From CAZPZR01 sp964591105 (lineage in GTDB: Bacteria > Bacillota > Clostridia > Lachnospirales > Lachnospiraceae): DNA of 14,861 bases. The notes under the pieces are model-generated. The model was given only the letters and a program-made list of their open reading frames with translations, ran no database searches and had not been told where the DNA came from. Below are positions 1-8,492 of this stretch, piece by piece. The stretch covers positions 1 to 14,861 of the forward strand of contig CAZPZR010000046.1 of assembly GCA_964591105.1 (NCBI GenBank). The letters are read 5' to 3'. The position numbers were made by a program, and so were the translations under genes. Position 1 is the first letter of the stretch; every line of letters starts with the position of its first letter.

Positions 1-1440
1 GGACGCATATCCTCTGGAGCGTGACTTCAACGCATCAAAGAAATCGTAAATAATCTCATTCAGTGGAAGTCTATAATGAAGAACCGCTCTTGTTTCTTCA
101 ATATATTCCATTCCTTCATAAATTCCTCGTCTTTCCTGACAGAGATTCATGATTGCACCTATGAATTCAGAAGTTACCATAATCTCTGCTTTTACGATTG
201 GTTCTTCCATATATTCGATTTCTGTTGGATCTGGGAGGTTGGTTGGGTTCGTAAGATCAATCACTTCCCCGTTCATCTTATGCACCTTATAAATAACACT
301 TGGTGCAGTTGTTACAAGATCCAAATTGTATTCTCGTTCCAGACGTTCCTGAATAATTTCCAAATGAAGCAATCCTAAGAATCCACAACGGAATCCAAAT
401 CCTAATGCCACAGATGTCTCTGGTTCAAACTGCAAAGAAGCATCATTAAGCTGCAATTTTTCCAAAGCATCACGAAGATCTGGGTACTTCGCTCCATCTG
501 CCGGATACATTCCACAATATACCATTGGGTTTACTTTCTTGTAACCTGGAAGTGGCTCTTCGCAAGGTTTTGCTGCATTTGTAATCGTATCTCCCACACG
601 AGTATCTTTCACATTTTTCAAGCTGGCTGTAATATAACCTACCATACCAGCACTTAATTCTTCACATGGAATAAACTGTCCCGCACCAAAGTATCCTACT
701 TCCACAACTTCCGCTTTTGCTCCTGTTGCCATCATCTTAATCGGAGTACCTTTTTTCACTGTACCCTCTTTGATACGACAAAATACAATAACTCCTTTGT
801 AAGAATCATATACGGAGTCGAAGATCAATGCCTGAAGTGGTGCTTCTGGATCCCCTGTTGGTGCTGGAATCTTATGGACAATCTGCTCCAATACATCTTC
901 AACATTAAGTCCTGTCTTTGCTGAGATTCTTGGCGCATCTTCTGCTTCAATTCCAATAATATCTTCAATTTCTTCGATCGCATGCTCTGGGTCTGCACTT
1001 GGCAAATCGATCTTATTAATGACTGGCATAACATCCAGATCATGATCCAATGCCAGATATACATTCGCTAATGTCTGCGCTTCCACCCCCTGTGCTGCAT
1101 CAACAACCAGGATTGCTCCATCACAGGCTGCAAGGCTTCGAGATACTTCATAGTTAAAGTCTACGTGCCCTGGAGTATCAATCAAGTTAAAGATATACTC
1201 CTCGCCATCCTTTGCTCTGTATACAATACGCACAGTCTGTGCTTTAATCGTAATTCCTCTTTCTCTTTCCAGTTCCATATTATCCAGTACCTGGGACTGC
1301 ATCTCACGGCTTGTAAGAAGACCCGTCATCTCAATAATACGGTCTGCCAGTGTGGATTTCCCATGGTCGATATGCGCGATAATACAAAAATTTCGAATTT
1401 TACTTTGATCTATTCCTGCCACGTTATATCTTCCTTCCAT
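1..1440 (-). CDS. lepA: Elongation factor 4 (LepA), C-terminus cut off by window edge
   Basis: Ribosome-associated translational GTPase (EF4) that acts on stalled or mistranslocated ribosomes. The reading frame is open from 1440 to the left edge (480 codons). All GTPase motifs are visible: G1 AHIDHGKST near residue 22, G2 RERGITIK, G3 DTPGHVDF, G4 NKID and G5 SAKTG. The translated edge reads SRSRGYAS, matching the conserved SRGYAS region of LepA. The family is about 600 residues long, so roughly 120 C-terminal residues lie outside the window. The start is uncertain: ATG at 1440 gives MEGRYNVAGIDQSKIRNF, while an in-frame ATG at 1455 adds five residues; neither has a strong ribosome binding site. 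It follows holA after 40 bp and is probably cotranscribed with it. The identification is very secure. Confidence 0.96.
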   Translation of the reverse strand, partial: MEGRYNVAGIDQSKIRNFCIIAHIDHGKSTLADRIIEMTGLLTSREMQSQVLDNMELERERGITIKAQTVRIVYRAKDGEEYIFNLIDTPGHVDFNYEVSRSLAACDGAILVVDAAQGVEAQTLANVYLALDHDLDVMPVINKIDLPSADPEHAIEEIEDIIGIEAEDAPRISAKTGLNVEDVLEQIVHKIPAPTGDPEAPLQALIFDSVYDSYKGVIVFCRIKEGTVKKGTPIKMMATGAKAEVVEVGYFGAGQFIPCEELSAGMVGYITASLKNVKDTRVGDTITNAAKPCEEPLPGYKKVNPMVYCGMYPADGAKYPDLRDALEKLQLNDASLQFEPETSVALGFGFRCGFLGLLHLEIIQERLEREYNLDLVTTAPSVIYKVHKMNGEVIDLTNPTNLPDPTEIEYMEEPIVKAEIMVTSEFIGAIMNLCQERRGIYEGMEYIEETRAVLHYRLPLNEIIYDFFDALKSRSRGYAS

Positions 1441-1480
1441 TTTTCCATCATTCATTTTGTTTCTAATCTTACCAATTTTA

Positions 1481-2461
1481 TCATGAGGCGCTGTATTTTA
1501 CAATGAAAAGTTCAACGCTCATGCGGTCATTTAAGCGACCTGTTTTCACTAGTTCTTCGGTATCGGCTGCATATTCCATAATCTTACGAAGTTCTTCGCT
1601 GGAAAATGTCCTGCACTGCTGAATATATTTTCCTGCAACAAATGGGTGCAGTCCCACTGTCTTTGCAACTTGTGACTTGTCGCATCCTTTTTTCACCAGC
1701 TCTTTGACTTCCAATAGAAGCTTAAACTGCCTTGTCAAAAGATACAAGATTCGCATCGGCGGCTCCTTGAGTGCCAGCAAATCATAATAGTAGTCCAGTG
1801 CTTTCTTCTGTTGCTTCGTCGCAACTGCCTCTACCATATCAAAAATCTTGTTTGTAATCTGAGTGGTACAGATTGCCTCAATATCTTCCACCGTAACTTC
1901 TTCTCTTCCCAAAGTATAGGCGAACAGTTTCTCCATCTCTTTTTCCAGATTTTCCATGTCCGTTCCTGTCTTGGATACAAGATATCGCGCCGTAGATTCA
2001 CGAATCAATTTCCCTTCTCGCTTCATATTGCCAGCAATCCAGTAAAGCAGTGTCTTTTCGTCCTGACGTGCCATCTCCACAATGCGCCCTTTGTCTTTCA
2101 CCGCTTTATACATTTTTCCTCGCTTATCCACTTCTGTTTCCACAAATATAAAATATACGGTATCTGGAATACCTTTCAAATATTCCGCGAATTCTGGCGT
2201 AGCATTTTTGAAAAACCCAGAGTTCTCAATCAAGATTAAACGATGGTCTGCAAAAAATGGCATCGTCTCTGCCAAGTCGATGATCTGCGTTGGCACAATT
2301 CCTTTTCCTTCATAATAGGAATAATTGATCGTATCATTTTCTGGCATCATCGCTTTCGTCAGCTTGTCTTTATATTGCTTTTTTAAATACGCTTCTTCGC
2401 CATATAAAAGATATATTTGTTTAAATTTTCCGGATTTTATATCTTCATTTAAACTCTTCAT
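1481..2461 (-). CDS. holA: DNA polymerase III subunit delta
   Basis: Delta subunit of the clamp-loader complex, which opens the beta sliding clamp during chromosome replication. The 326-residue protein has the usual length. Its N-terminus contains the YLLYGEEAYLKKQYKDKL segment typical of HolA, in the first half of the AAA+-like fold. A helical C-terminal clamp-loader collar domain follows, including LYLLTRQFKLLLEVKEL. As is normal for delta, there is no clear Walker A motif. ATG at 2461 is preceded by AAAGGAAACGAAC, an acceptable ribosome binding site. It lies 82 bp after comEC and 40 bp before lepA. comEC-holA adjacency is common in Firmicutes. rpsT, often found beside holA, is not in the gap to lepA. 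Confidence 0.95.
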   Translation of the reverse strand: MKSLNEDIKSGKFKQIYLLYGEEAYLKKQYKDKLTKAMMPENDTINYSYYEGKGIVPTQIIDLAETMPFFADHRLILIENSGFFKNATPEFAEYLKGIPDTVYFIFVETEVDKRGKMYKAVKDKGRIVEMARQDEKTLLYWIAGNMKREGKLIRESTARYLVSKTGTDMENLEKEMEKLFAYTLGREEVTVEDIEAICTTQITNKIFDMVEAVATKQQKKALDYYYDLLALKEPPMRILYLLTRQFKLLLEVKELVKKGCDKSQVAKTVGLHPFVAGKYIQQCRTFSSEELRKIMEYAADTEELVKTGRLNDRMSVELFIVKYSAS

Positions 2462-2543
2462 GTTCGTTTCCTTTTCTAAAGATTCTTCTATCTGAATCTA
2501 AAATCTACCTTAAAAGTATACTGAATTTTCAACATGAATTCAA

Positions 2544-4772
2544 CTACAGGTGTGTCTTTATCCACATTTTTTCTCCATCTGTCACAAGCGTGATTGCTCC
2601 ATTTTCTTTCGTCGTAAACACCTGACTTCCGACTCGTTCCAACCGTTCTAGTGTTTCCTGATGTGGGTGTCCATATCGGTTCTCCTGACCTGCAGAGATC
2701 AGTGCATACGTCGGTTGTACCTGTTCAAGTAATTCTTCCGATGAGGAGTTTTTCGAACCGTGATGTGCAACTTTCAACGCCTCCCAGCTCACCGCTTGTA
2801 ACTCCTGATTTAAGACCTCCTGCAGTGCTTCTTCCCCTTCGCCTTCCGCATCTCCTGTAAACAGCATATCAAATCCTTGATAATTCACTCTCAACAATAG
2901 AGAGGCTGCATTCCCAGTCTCTCCAGAATACTCTGATTCTGGTCCCAAACATTCAATTTGCAGTTCTCCATCTCTGATTATACTTCCCTTCTGCATGCAG
3001 GCAATTTTTATGTTTCTTTGTTCTGCTTTTTTTGCTAAAGAATAAAGATTCTCATCCCATACTTCTTTCAAAGGAAATATTATAGTTTCTATATTCACAA
3101 TTGAGTTTTTATCTTCTATAAGTTCTATCCATCCATTTGTGTGATCTTCATCCCCATGAGTAATCAACAAATATTGAATCTTCTGCGCTCCCTGCGATTC
3201 TAAAAATGGCTCCATACGATATTTCCCTACCTGTTCAACATCGCTGCTTCCCCCATCGATTACATATGCATTTCCAGAAGGACTTCGAAGAAAGATTCCA
3301 TCTCCCTGTCCCACATCCATCATCGTAATCTGTAGATTTCCTCGCCACCGAACGGTATTTCCCAAAGGAATTACAGATACTGCGACAACTGCCACAAGCC
3401 ATCCCATTCGTCGCAGTCTCATAGCTTTGGCTTTCTCCTTATCCGCAACTTTCCAAGCTCTTCTCCACAGAAGAATACAAAAAATTAATAGTGCCTCATA
3501 CGCAGCTATCTGCCACAATTTTGGTTGTCCAGTTACCACACATGCCCCTGGCATTCGCAATGCAGCCTCACAACTTTTCTCATAGATGAAAAATATCAAG
3601 TTACAGAGACGAAGCAGTACCTGTCCTGGCATACCAATTCCTACTGTTATACTCCCGATAGTTCCCAAGAACAGCACTGCTGACATTAATGGAATCACCC
3701 ATAGGTTCAAAAGTAACGAGTAAATCGGAAATTCATAAAAGAAATAACACTGTACTGGAAACAGAACGAAATTAATGCTTACACTTGCCCAAAATGGCTG
3801 CATTGGAAGCTTCCGAAACATTGGCAGCACAATCAAAACTGCCAGAACAGCTCCAAAAGAGAGCCAGAATCCTCCATCATACAGATAAAGTGGACGCCAC
3901 AAAAGTACCACAGACGCCGCCACCGAAAGGGCGGTCAGACTGTCATATTTTCTTCCTACTATATCCGCACCTACGCGAAACAAGAACATAACAAAAGCAC
4001 GCACAACCGAAACTCCCACACCAATCATGAGTATATAACTGGATAGAAACAATACACCTGCGATTCCTCCTACGGTGTAAGAGCCTGTCACTCTTCGAAT
4101 CATTCGATAAAGACCTACTCCAATAACTGACAGATGTAACCCTGAAATTGCCAAAATATGCCCGATTCCATTTCTTTGATATAGTTCTTTTGTATCTGCA
4201 TCCATGTCGCCCTTTTCTCCTAGCAGCATTGCAGTCAAAATTGCGCCATTCTCTTCTCCCATTGCATCATACAGTTGCTGTTTCCATGCATCTCGAAACT
4301 GATACAATTGCTCTTTGATGCAGTTCCATTTTTTCCTGCACTCGCCTTCAGATACTTGTATTGATTCTGCCCACACCATGGCAGAAATCCCTTGCTTTTG
4401 ATAATATAATTTTTGATTAAAATTCCCTGAATTTCTTTCTTTTTGATAAATCGAAACTTCGCCATCGGCAACTATATAGTTTCCTATATTTGTTTTTTCT
4501 TTCTTTTCATCATAAATAATTAACTTGGATTCTTTGAATGATTGTTCCTGATAATTTACTGAATTGTTTTTAAGATATAAGATTTGATAATCTTCTTTTT
4601 CTTCTTTTTGATAGATTTCACCTACAACCTGTATGTTCTCACCATCTGGTACATGTACTTCGATTCCAGACGGACGAAGTTCTTTCACAAACTTCGCCCC
4701 TCCAGTCACAATAACCGCACTGTAAATAAGAACCAACAGCAGGCTGATCATACATAATGGTCTATGTCTCAA
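2544..4772 (-). CDS. comEC: ComEC/Rec2 DNA-uptake channel protein, TTG start
   Basis: Integral membrane channel thought to carry single-stranded DNA across the cytoplasmic membrane during transformation. The 742-residue protein has the full family architecture. An N-terminal membrane anchor and soluble OB-like region cover residues 8-150. The competence domain includes GIGHILAISGLHLSVI at 202-217 and many membrane helices to about 470. A C-terminal metallo-beta-lactamase-like domain carries DVGQGDG (486-492), THGDEDH (538-544), TGDAEGEGE (from 639), HHGS (670-673) and GHPH (701-704). The metal-binding residues are present, so the nuclease-like domain looks intact. The start is taken as TTG at 4772 because AAGGAG (4778-4783) lies six bases upstream. 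The first ATG (4751) has no ribosome binding site. The TTG overlaps the TGA of the preceding lipoprotein gene (TTGA), suggesting translational coupling. Confidence 0.94.
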   Translation of the reverse strand: MRHRPLCMISLLLVLIYSAVIVTGGAKFVKELRPSGIEVHVPDGENIQVVGEIYQKEEKEDYQILYLKNNSVNYQEQSFKESKLIIYDEKKEKTNIGNYIVADGEVSIYQKERNSGNFNQKLYYQKQGISAMVWAESIQVSEGECRKKWNCIKEQLYQFRDAWKQQLYDAMGEENGAILTAMLLGEKGDMDADTKELYQRNGIGHILAISGLHLSVIGVGLYRMIRRVTGSYTVGGIAGVLFLSSYILMIGVGVSVVRAFVMFLFRVGADIVGRKYDSLTALSVAASVVLLWRPLYLYDGGFWLSFGAVLAVLIVLPMFRKLPMQPFWASVSINFVLFPVQCYFFYEFPIYSLLLNLWVIPLMSAVLFLGTIGSITVGIGMPGQVLLRLCNLIFFIYEKSCEAALRMPGACVVTGQPKLWQIAAYEALLIFCILLWRRAWKVADKEKAKAMRLRRMGWLVAVVAVSVIPLGNTVRWRGNLQITMMDVGQGDGIFLRSPSGNAYVIDGGSSDVEQVGKYRMEPFLESQGAQKIQYLLITHGDEDHTNGWIELIEDKNSIVNIETIIFPLKEVWDENLYSLAKKAEQRNIKIACMQKGSIIRDGELQIECLGPESEYSGETGNAASLLLRVNYQGFDMLFTGDAEGEGEEALQEVLNQELQAVSWEALKVAHHGSKNSSSEELLEQVQPTYALISAGQENRYGHPHQETLERLERVGSQVFTTKENGAITLVTDGEKMWIKTHL

Positions 4773-5689
4773 TTTTTCTCCTTTTCTACAAGGTCTAAAT
4801 CTCTGGAAAGTGGTTTGCTAAGATCAATGCTTTCCATATACTTCACATCGTTTTCTCCATTGACCAAAATCTGCAGCTGGCTTGCTGCTCCATTTTCCAC
4901 AATTGAATTTACCATGGAATAAATCGTCAACTTTGGATTAAATGGATAAACAGTTTCTAAAAAAGCTGAATCGAAATTCACATAACAAGTTCCATCTTTG
5001 ACCTGGATTCCCAACATTTTGCATTTTTCTCCAATGGTTCTCTGATTCCCCTGTCGTTCTGGTCCATCCATCAACTCTTTGATCACCAGCTTTTCAATTG
5101 ACATATTGCTGTTATAATGCACTTCTCGCTGCTCTTCTATCAGCTTCGTTCCATCTTGATTGACAAAATATAATTTGATTGTTTGAACTTGCGTAGAATG
5201 AAGAGAAGAGCCCGTATTCTTTACAAACGCATCTGCATTCATTACTCCAACTTCTTCTCCATTTTGACTTCTTAGTGGTTCGTCCTCTACATAAATTTCA
5301 ACATATTCTACTGCCTCTAGCTGTGTAAATGTCTGCACGATAGCTGCACGTAACAACATTTCCGTTGTAATATCCATCTGCTTATATTTTTCATTAAAGG
5401 AAAATAACAGATTTCCACTTTGCAGCTCCCATTCCTCCAGGCGTACACCTTTCGGAAACATCTCTCGATATTCGTCTGACTCTGGTTCTTCTTCCCATAA
5501 ATCTAATATCATCTGAATTTCTTGTATTGTGTTCTCTGCGGAAAGTTCATACTTTTCTGTTTCCAGACCTGTTCCATTCAAATTTACATAATATAAATCT
5601 ATCGTTTCTCCCGTTTCTTCTGCCTTGCATCCTCCGAGAAGGAGTGCAAGAAGTACAAGACCGATTAAATACATCCGTTTCGTTTTCAT
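4769..5689 (-). CDS. GerMN-domain lipoprotein
   Basis: Predicted lipoprotein of 306 residues on the outer face of the membrane. The signal peptide is a basic start (MKTKRM), a hydrophobic stretch and a lipobox LLGGC with the lipid-bearing cysteine at residue 21. Two repeated GerMN-like modules follow: about residues 30-135 (beginning IDLYYVNLNGTGLE) and 165-285 (beginning IKLYFVNQDGTKLIEE). Each contains the features typical of the GerM fold found in spore germination and sporulation proteins. ATG at 5689 is chosen because AGGGAG lies seven bases upstream and a signal peptide begins there; the frame extends further upstream without a reason to use it. It starts 13 bp after the sensor kinase stop. 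This position suggests an envelope accessory of that kinase, by analogy with LpqB-type lipoproteins next to MtrAB, but that is inference. Confidence 0.85.
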   Translation of the reverse strand: MKTKRMYLIGLVLLALLLGGCKAEETGETIDLYYVNLNGTGLETEKYELSAENTIQEIQMILDLWEEEPESDEYREMFPKGVRLEEWELQSGNLLFSFNEKYKQMDITTEMLLRAAIVQTFTQLEAVEYVEIYVEDEPLRSQNGEEVGVMNADAFVKNTGSSLHSTQVQTIKLYFVNQDGTKLIEEQREVHYNSNMSIEKLVIKELMDGPERQGNQRTIGEKCKMLGIQVKDGTCYVNFDSAFLETVYPFNPKLTIYSMVNSIVENGAASQLQILVNGENDVKYMESIDLSKPLSRDLDLVEKEKN

Positions 5690-5702
5690 CACATTCTCCC
5701 TT

Positions 5703-7169
5703 CTATGATACATAAGAAATTGGTACTCGCATGGTGAAGGTTGTTCCTTCTCCTTCTTGACTATATGCTTTGATTGCACCACGGTGCATCAAAATTGCAT
5801 TTCTTGCAATCGCTAAGCCAAGTCCTGTTCCCCCAATTTCTCTGGAGTGTGACTTGTCCACACGGTAAAAACGCTCAAATACATGCTCAATATCAGCCTC
5901 TGGAATTCCAATTCCAGAATCAGCAACTTCAATATAAAAATAGCGATGGTCTGCATTCAAAGACACATGCACCCAGCCACCAGCTTTATTATACTTGATT
6001 GCGTTCTCTACCAAATTTGTAATAGCAAGTGAAAGCTTTGTTTCATCCACCTCAGCCGTCACTGGTCGAAAGCTTTCCAACAGCACTTCCACATTTCTCG
6101 TAGATGCAATTGGGCGAAGACGCTTCAAGATTCTTTCCACCAGCTCATTAATATTTTCACTTGTAATATTCATCACTTCTGCGGTACGATCCATCTTCAC
6201 AAGCGCCAAGAGATCATTGATAATCTTATTCTCTCGCTCAATCTCCTCGGAAAGATCTCCCATAAATTCTCGATATAGCTCTGCCGGTACATCTTCCTGA
6301 ATCAGCAGCGAATCTGCCAATACTTTCATAGACGTCAGCGGCGTCTTCAGTTCATGTGACACATTAGACACAAACTGCTGCCTGGAATCATCTACTACCT
6401 TCATGCGTCCCAGCATCTTATTGATTGCTTCGATAATCTCTTTCGCCTCAGAATATACAGACTCTTGTACAAATTCATTCTCATATCCTTCACTAACTGC
6501 TTCTACTGATTTCGCAATTTGTTTTAAAGGTTTACACGCTCTTGCAGCAAACATCCCGCCAACAATTCCAAGAATCAGTACAAGTGCAAGCAATACAGAA
6601 TTTGACTTTTCATCCAGAATATAAAGACTATTTTGAATCACATCCGTAGAGGCACTCACAAGCATCACGCCATGAACCTTTTCTGACGCACTTCCTATAA
6701 TTGGAGTTGTAACTTCAATATATCGATTCTTCGCATCATAATGAGTCGTTGATTCTCCTCGAAAACATTGAATCGTATCCTCCGAGATAATGGTCTTCCC
6801 TACATCCATATCATAAGTATCCAAGACAATATTATATCCTGGGTCAATGATCATCACTCGTCCACTGTATACATTCGATAACTGAATCAGCTCCGCTCTC
6901 AACACTTCTGATGCTGTCAAGTCTTCCCTGTTCATATCTGCAACTTGGTCACAAAGAATCACACACTGACTCTGAATATCCGCAGTTCGCAGTTCTACCG
7001 CTCTTTTTTCATAAGAACTTAGAATCACATCCTTCATCAAAAGTGTTGACACAACTCCTACACCAGCTACTACCAGTGCAATACGCAGGCGAAGACTTCG
7101 TGCAATCCCTCTTTTAATATATTTCTTAACTTCTAAAATAGTATCCCACTCCCCACTTTGTATGCACAT
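5703..7169 (-). CDS. Sensor histidine kinase (HAMP, HisKA, HATPase)
   Basis: Membrane-bound sensor kinase, probably the partner of the regulator encoded just upstream. As drawn it has 488 residues. It has TM1 at about 28-45, an extracytoplasmic sensor region at 46-190, TM2 at about 191-209, and HAMP at about 210-262. The HisKA box FVSNVSHELKTPLTSMK contains phospho-acceptor H272. The ATPase domain has the N box NLVENAIKY (385-393), DSGIGI (417-422) and GGTGLGLAI (446-454). All catalytic motifs are intact. The start is doubtful: ATG 7169 lies 44 bp inside the regulator gene and lacks a clear ribosome binding site. The protein probably really begins near EVKKYIKRG, perhaps at the ATT codon at 7138-7140, which follows a GGGGAGTGGG stretch. 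General architecture resembles PhoR/ResE-type kinases; the signal is unknown. Confidence 0.93.
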   Translation of the reverse strand: MCIQSGEWDTILEVKKYIKRGIARSLRLRIALVVAGVGVVSTLLMKDVILSSYEKRAVELRTADIQSQCVILCDQVADMNREDLTASEVLRAELIQLSNVYSGRVMIIDPGYNIVLDTYDMDVGKTIISEDTIQCFRGESTTHYDAKNRYIEVTTPIIGSASEKVHGVMLVSASTDVIQNSLYILDEKSNSVLLALVLILGIVGGMFAARACKPLKQIAKSVEAVSEGYENEFVQESVYSEAKEIIEAINKMLGRMKVVDDSRQQFVSNVSHELKTPLTSMKVLADSLLIQEDVPAELYREFMGDLSEEIERENKIINDLLALVKMDRTAEVMNITSENINELVERILKRLRPIASTRNVEVLLESFRPVTAEVDETKLSLAITNLVENAIKYNKAGGWVHVSLNADHRYFYIEVADSGIGIPEADIEHVFERFYRVDKSHSREIGGTGLGLAIARNAILMHRGAIKAYSQEGEGTTFTMRVPISYVS

Positions 7170-7815
7170 ATTTTGGATCGCTTGGTTTTTCTTCTATTTT
7201 TTCACGTAATCTTCGAATATGTACATCTACAGTTCTCGCGTCTCCTGGATATTCATATCCCCATATGAGTTTCAAAAGATTTTCTCTACTGTATACTTTA
7301 TTTGGATTCATCACAAGAAGTTCCAGAAGGTCAAATTCTTTGGCCGTTAGATTCGCTTCTACGTTGTTCACCAACACTCTTCTGTTCTCACAATCCAGTC
7401 TAAGCTCCCCGCTTACAATTTCTTTCGAAGGTTCCTCTACCGGACTCTTTCTGTTGGTTCGTCGCATGATTGCCTTGATTCTGGCCTTTACTTCTAATAT
7501 GTTAAATGGCTTTGTTATATAGTCATCTGCGCCATAGTCCAGACCCAGAATCTTGTCCATATCCTCGCCTTTTGCGGTCAACATAATAATTGGCACCTCT
7601 GAAAATTCACGGATCTGCTGACACACTTGAAATCCATCAAGCTTTGGAAGCATCACGTCCAGAAGAATCATGTCATATGTACGTTCAGACACTAATTTCA
7701 GTGCTTCTTCTCCATTATAAGCACAATCCACTTCCATATCGTCCTGTTCCAGGCTAAATCGAATCCCCTTGACAATCAATTTCTCATCATCAACGACCAA
7801 AATTCTTTTTCCCAT
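7126..7815 (-). CDS. OmpR-family response regulator
   Basis: DNA-binding response regulator of 229 residues. The receiver domain (about 1-115) shows acidic pocket D9-D10 (VVDDEKL), phospho-acceptor D53 (LLDVMLP), T80 (MLTAKGE) and K102 (ITKPF). The C-terminal winged helix (about 132-229) ends with the typical RTVDVHIRRLREKIE and KWGVGYYFRS segments. All key residues are present. ATG 7815 is preceded by AAGGGAG (7822-7828), which overlaps the comEA stop codon, so the two genes are adjacent and probably coupled. The kinase gene follows immediately. Target genes cannot be read from the sequence; the location suggests control of this com/GerMN cluster, but this is inference. Confidence 0.95.
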   Translation of the reverse strand: MGKRILVVDDEKLIVKGIRFSLEQDDMEVDCAYNGEEALKLVSERTYDMILLDVMLPKLDGFQVCQQIREFSEVPIIMLTAKGEDMDKILGLDYGADDYITKPFNILEVKARIKAIMRRTNRKSPVEEPSKEIVSGELRLDCENRRVLVNNVEANLTAKEFDLLELLVMNPNKVYSRENLLKLIWGYEYPGDARTVDVHIRRLREKIEEKPSDPKYVHTKWGVGYYFRS

Positions 7816-7826
7816 TTTTTTCTCCC

Positions 7827-8426
7827 TTATCCAATCCGAATATCATCTTTTATTTTTTGAAACATTCCTTCCTTAATTCCTGATATATTCATCAGCTCCT
7901 CAATGGATTGAAAAGCTCCATGCTCTTGGCGATATTGAAGAATCGCTTCCGCTCTTGCTTCTCCAATTCCATTCAAGGTCATCAGCTCTTCCTTTGTAGC
8001 ATGATTAATATCTACTTTTCCATCACCCGTCTGCGTGTCACTTTCCTTTTGCTTTTGTTCCTTCTTCGAAGGAATATAAACTTGTTGCCCATCTTCCAGC
8101 ACTTCCGCCAGATTCAAAGCCGATTCGTCTGCATTTTTCGTTGTACCGCCTGCGGCTTCTACTGCTTCAAATATACGGCTGTTTTGCGGCAATTTATAAA
8201 CACCCGGATGTTTGACCTGCCCACAGACATGTACATACTGGTCGGTATTGCTTTCAGAATCTTTTTGTTTTTCACGTTCAGACTGTTCTTCGGAATTCTG
8301 TTCCTTTGTCTCCACTCGCTGTTCATCTACGAATTCTAAGCCGGACTCCTGTGCCTTCTCCTGACACCCTATCAACAGGAACGAAACCATCAGGATTATC
8401 CACGCTTTTTTCACTCTTCTATGCAT
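7827..8426 (-). CDS. comEA: ComEA-like DNA-binding lipoprotein (SLBB + helix-hairpin-helix)
   Basis: Predicted extracytoplasmic DNA receptor for transformation, 199 residues. The N-terminus has a signal ending in lipobox LLIGC (cysteine 21), so it should be lipid-anchored rather than held by a plain membrane helix. A charged, low-complexity Glu/Lys/Gln/Ser linker (about 22-62) follows. An SLBB domain (63-119, starting YVHVCGQVKHPGVYKLP) comes next, and then paired helix-hairpin-helix motifs (137-199). The latter include DINHATKEELMTLNGIGEARA and ISGIKEGMFQKIKDDIRIG, the DNA-binding module of ComEA. ATG 8426 has AAAGGAG six bases upstream. The response regulator follows after 11 bp; comEC is four genes downstream. 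The family call is secure. Actual competence is not shown, as pilus genes are outside the window. Confidence 0.92.
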   Translation of the reverse strand: MHRRVKKAWIILMVSFLLIGCQEKAQESGLEFVDEQRVETKEQNSEEQSEREKQKDSESNTDQYVHVCGQVKHPGVYKLPQNSRIFEAVEAAGGTTKNADESALNLAEVLEDGQQVYIPSKKEQKQKESDTQTGDGKVDINHATKEELMTLNGIGEARAEAILQYRQEHGAFQSIEELMNISGIKEGMFQKIKDDIRIG

Positions 8427-8437
8427 AATTTTTCTCC

Positions 8438-8461
8438 TTTACAGCTTGTCGGAACTGTAAA
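8438..8461 (-). other. Small hairpin next to the comEA ribosome binding site
   Basis: In the transcript, TTTACAG and CTGTAAA form a perfect 7-bp stem with a 10-base loop. The second arm runs directly into the AAAGGAG ribosome binding site of comEA. It is too weak and lacks a U tract, so it is not a terminator. It might tune comEA translation, or be a chance pairing. Confidence 0.3.
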
Positions 8462-8492
8462 TCCCCTCTTATGCCTAGACAGGGTTAGTGTA

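Noticed and set aside
1811..2239. 142-codon plus-strand open frame opposite holA
   Set aside because: Antisense to a secure gene, with no recognisable protein features.
2480..2510. Possible terminator between comEC and holA (AGATTC...GAATCT on the minus strand)
   Set aside because: A six-base-pair AT-rich stem with only a short, interrupted U run; too weak to call.
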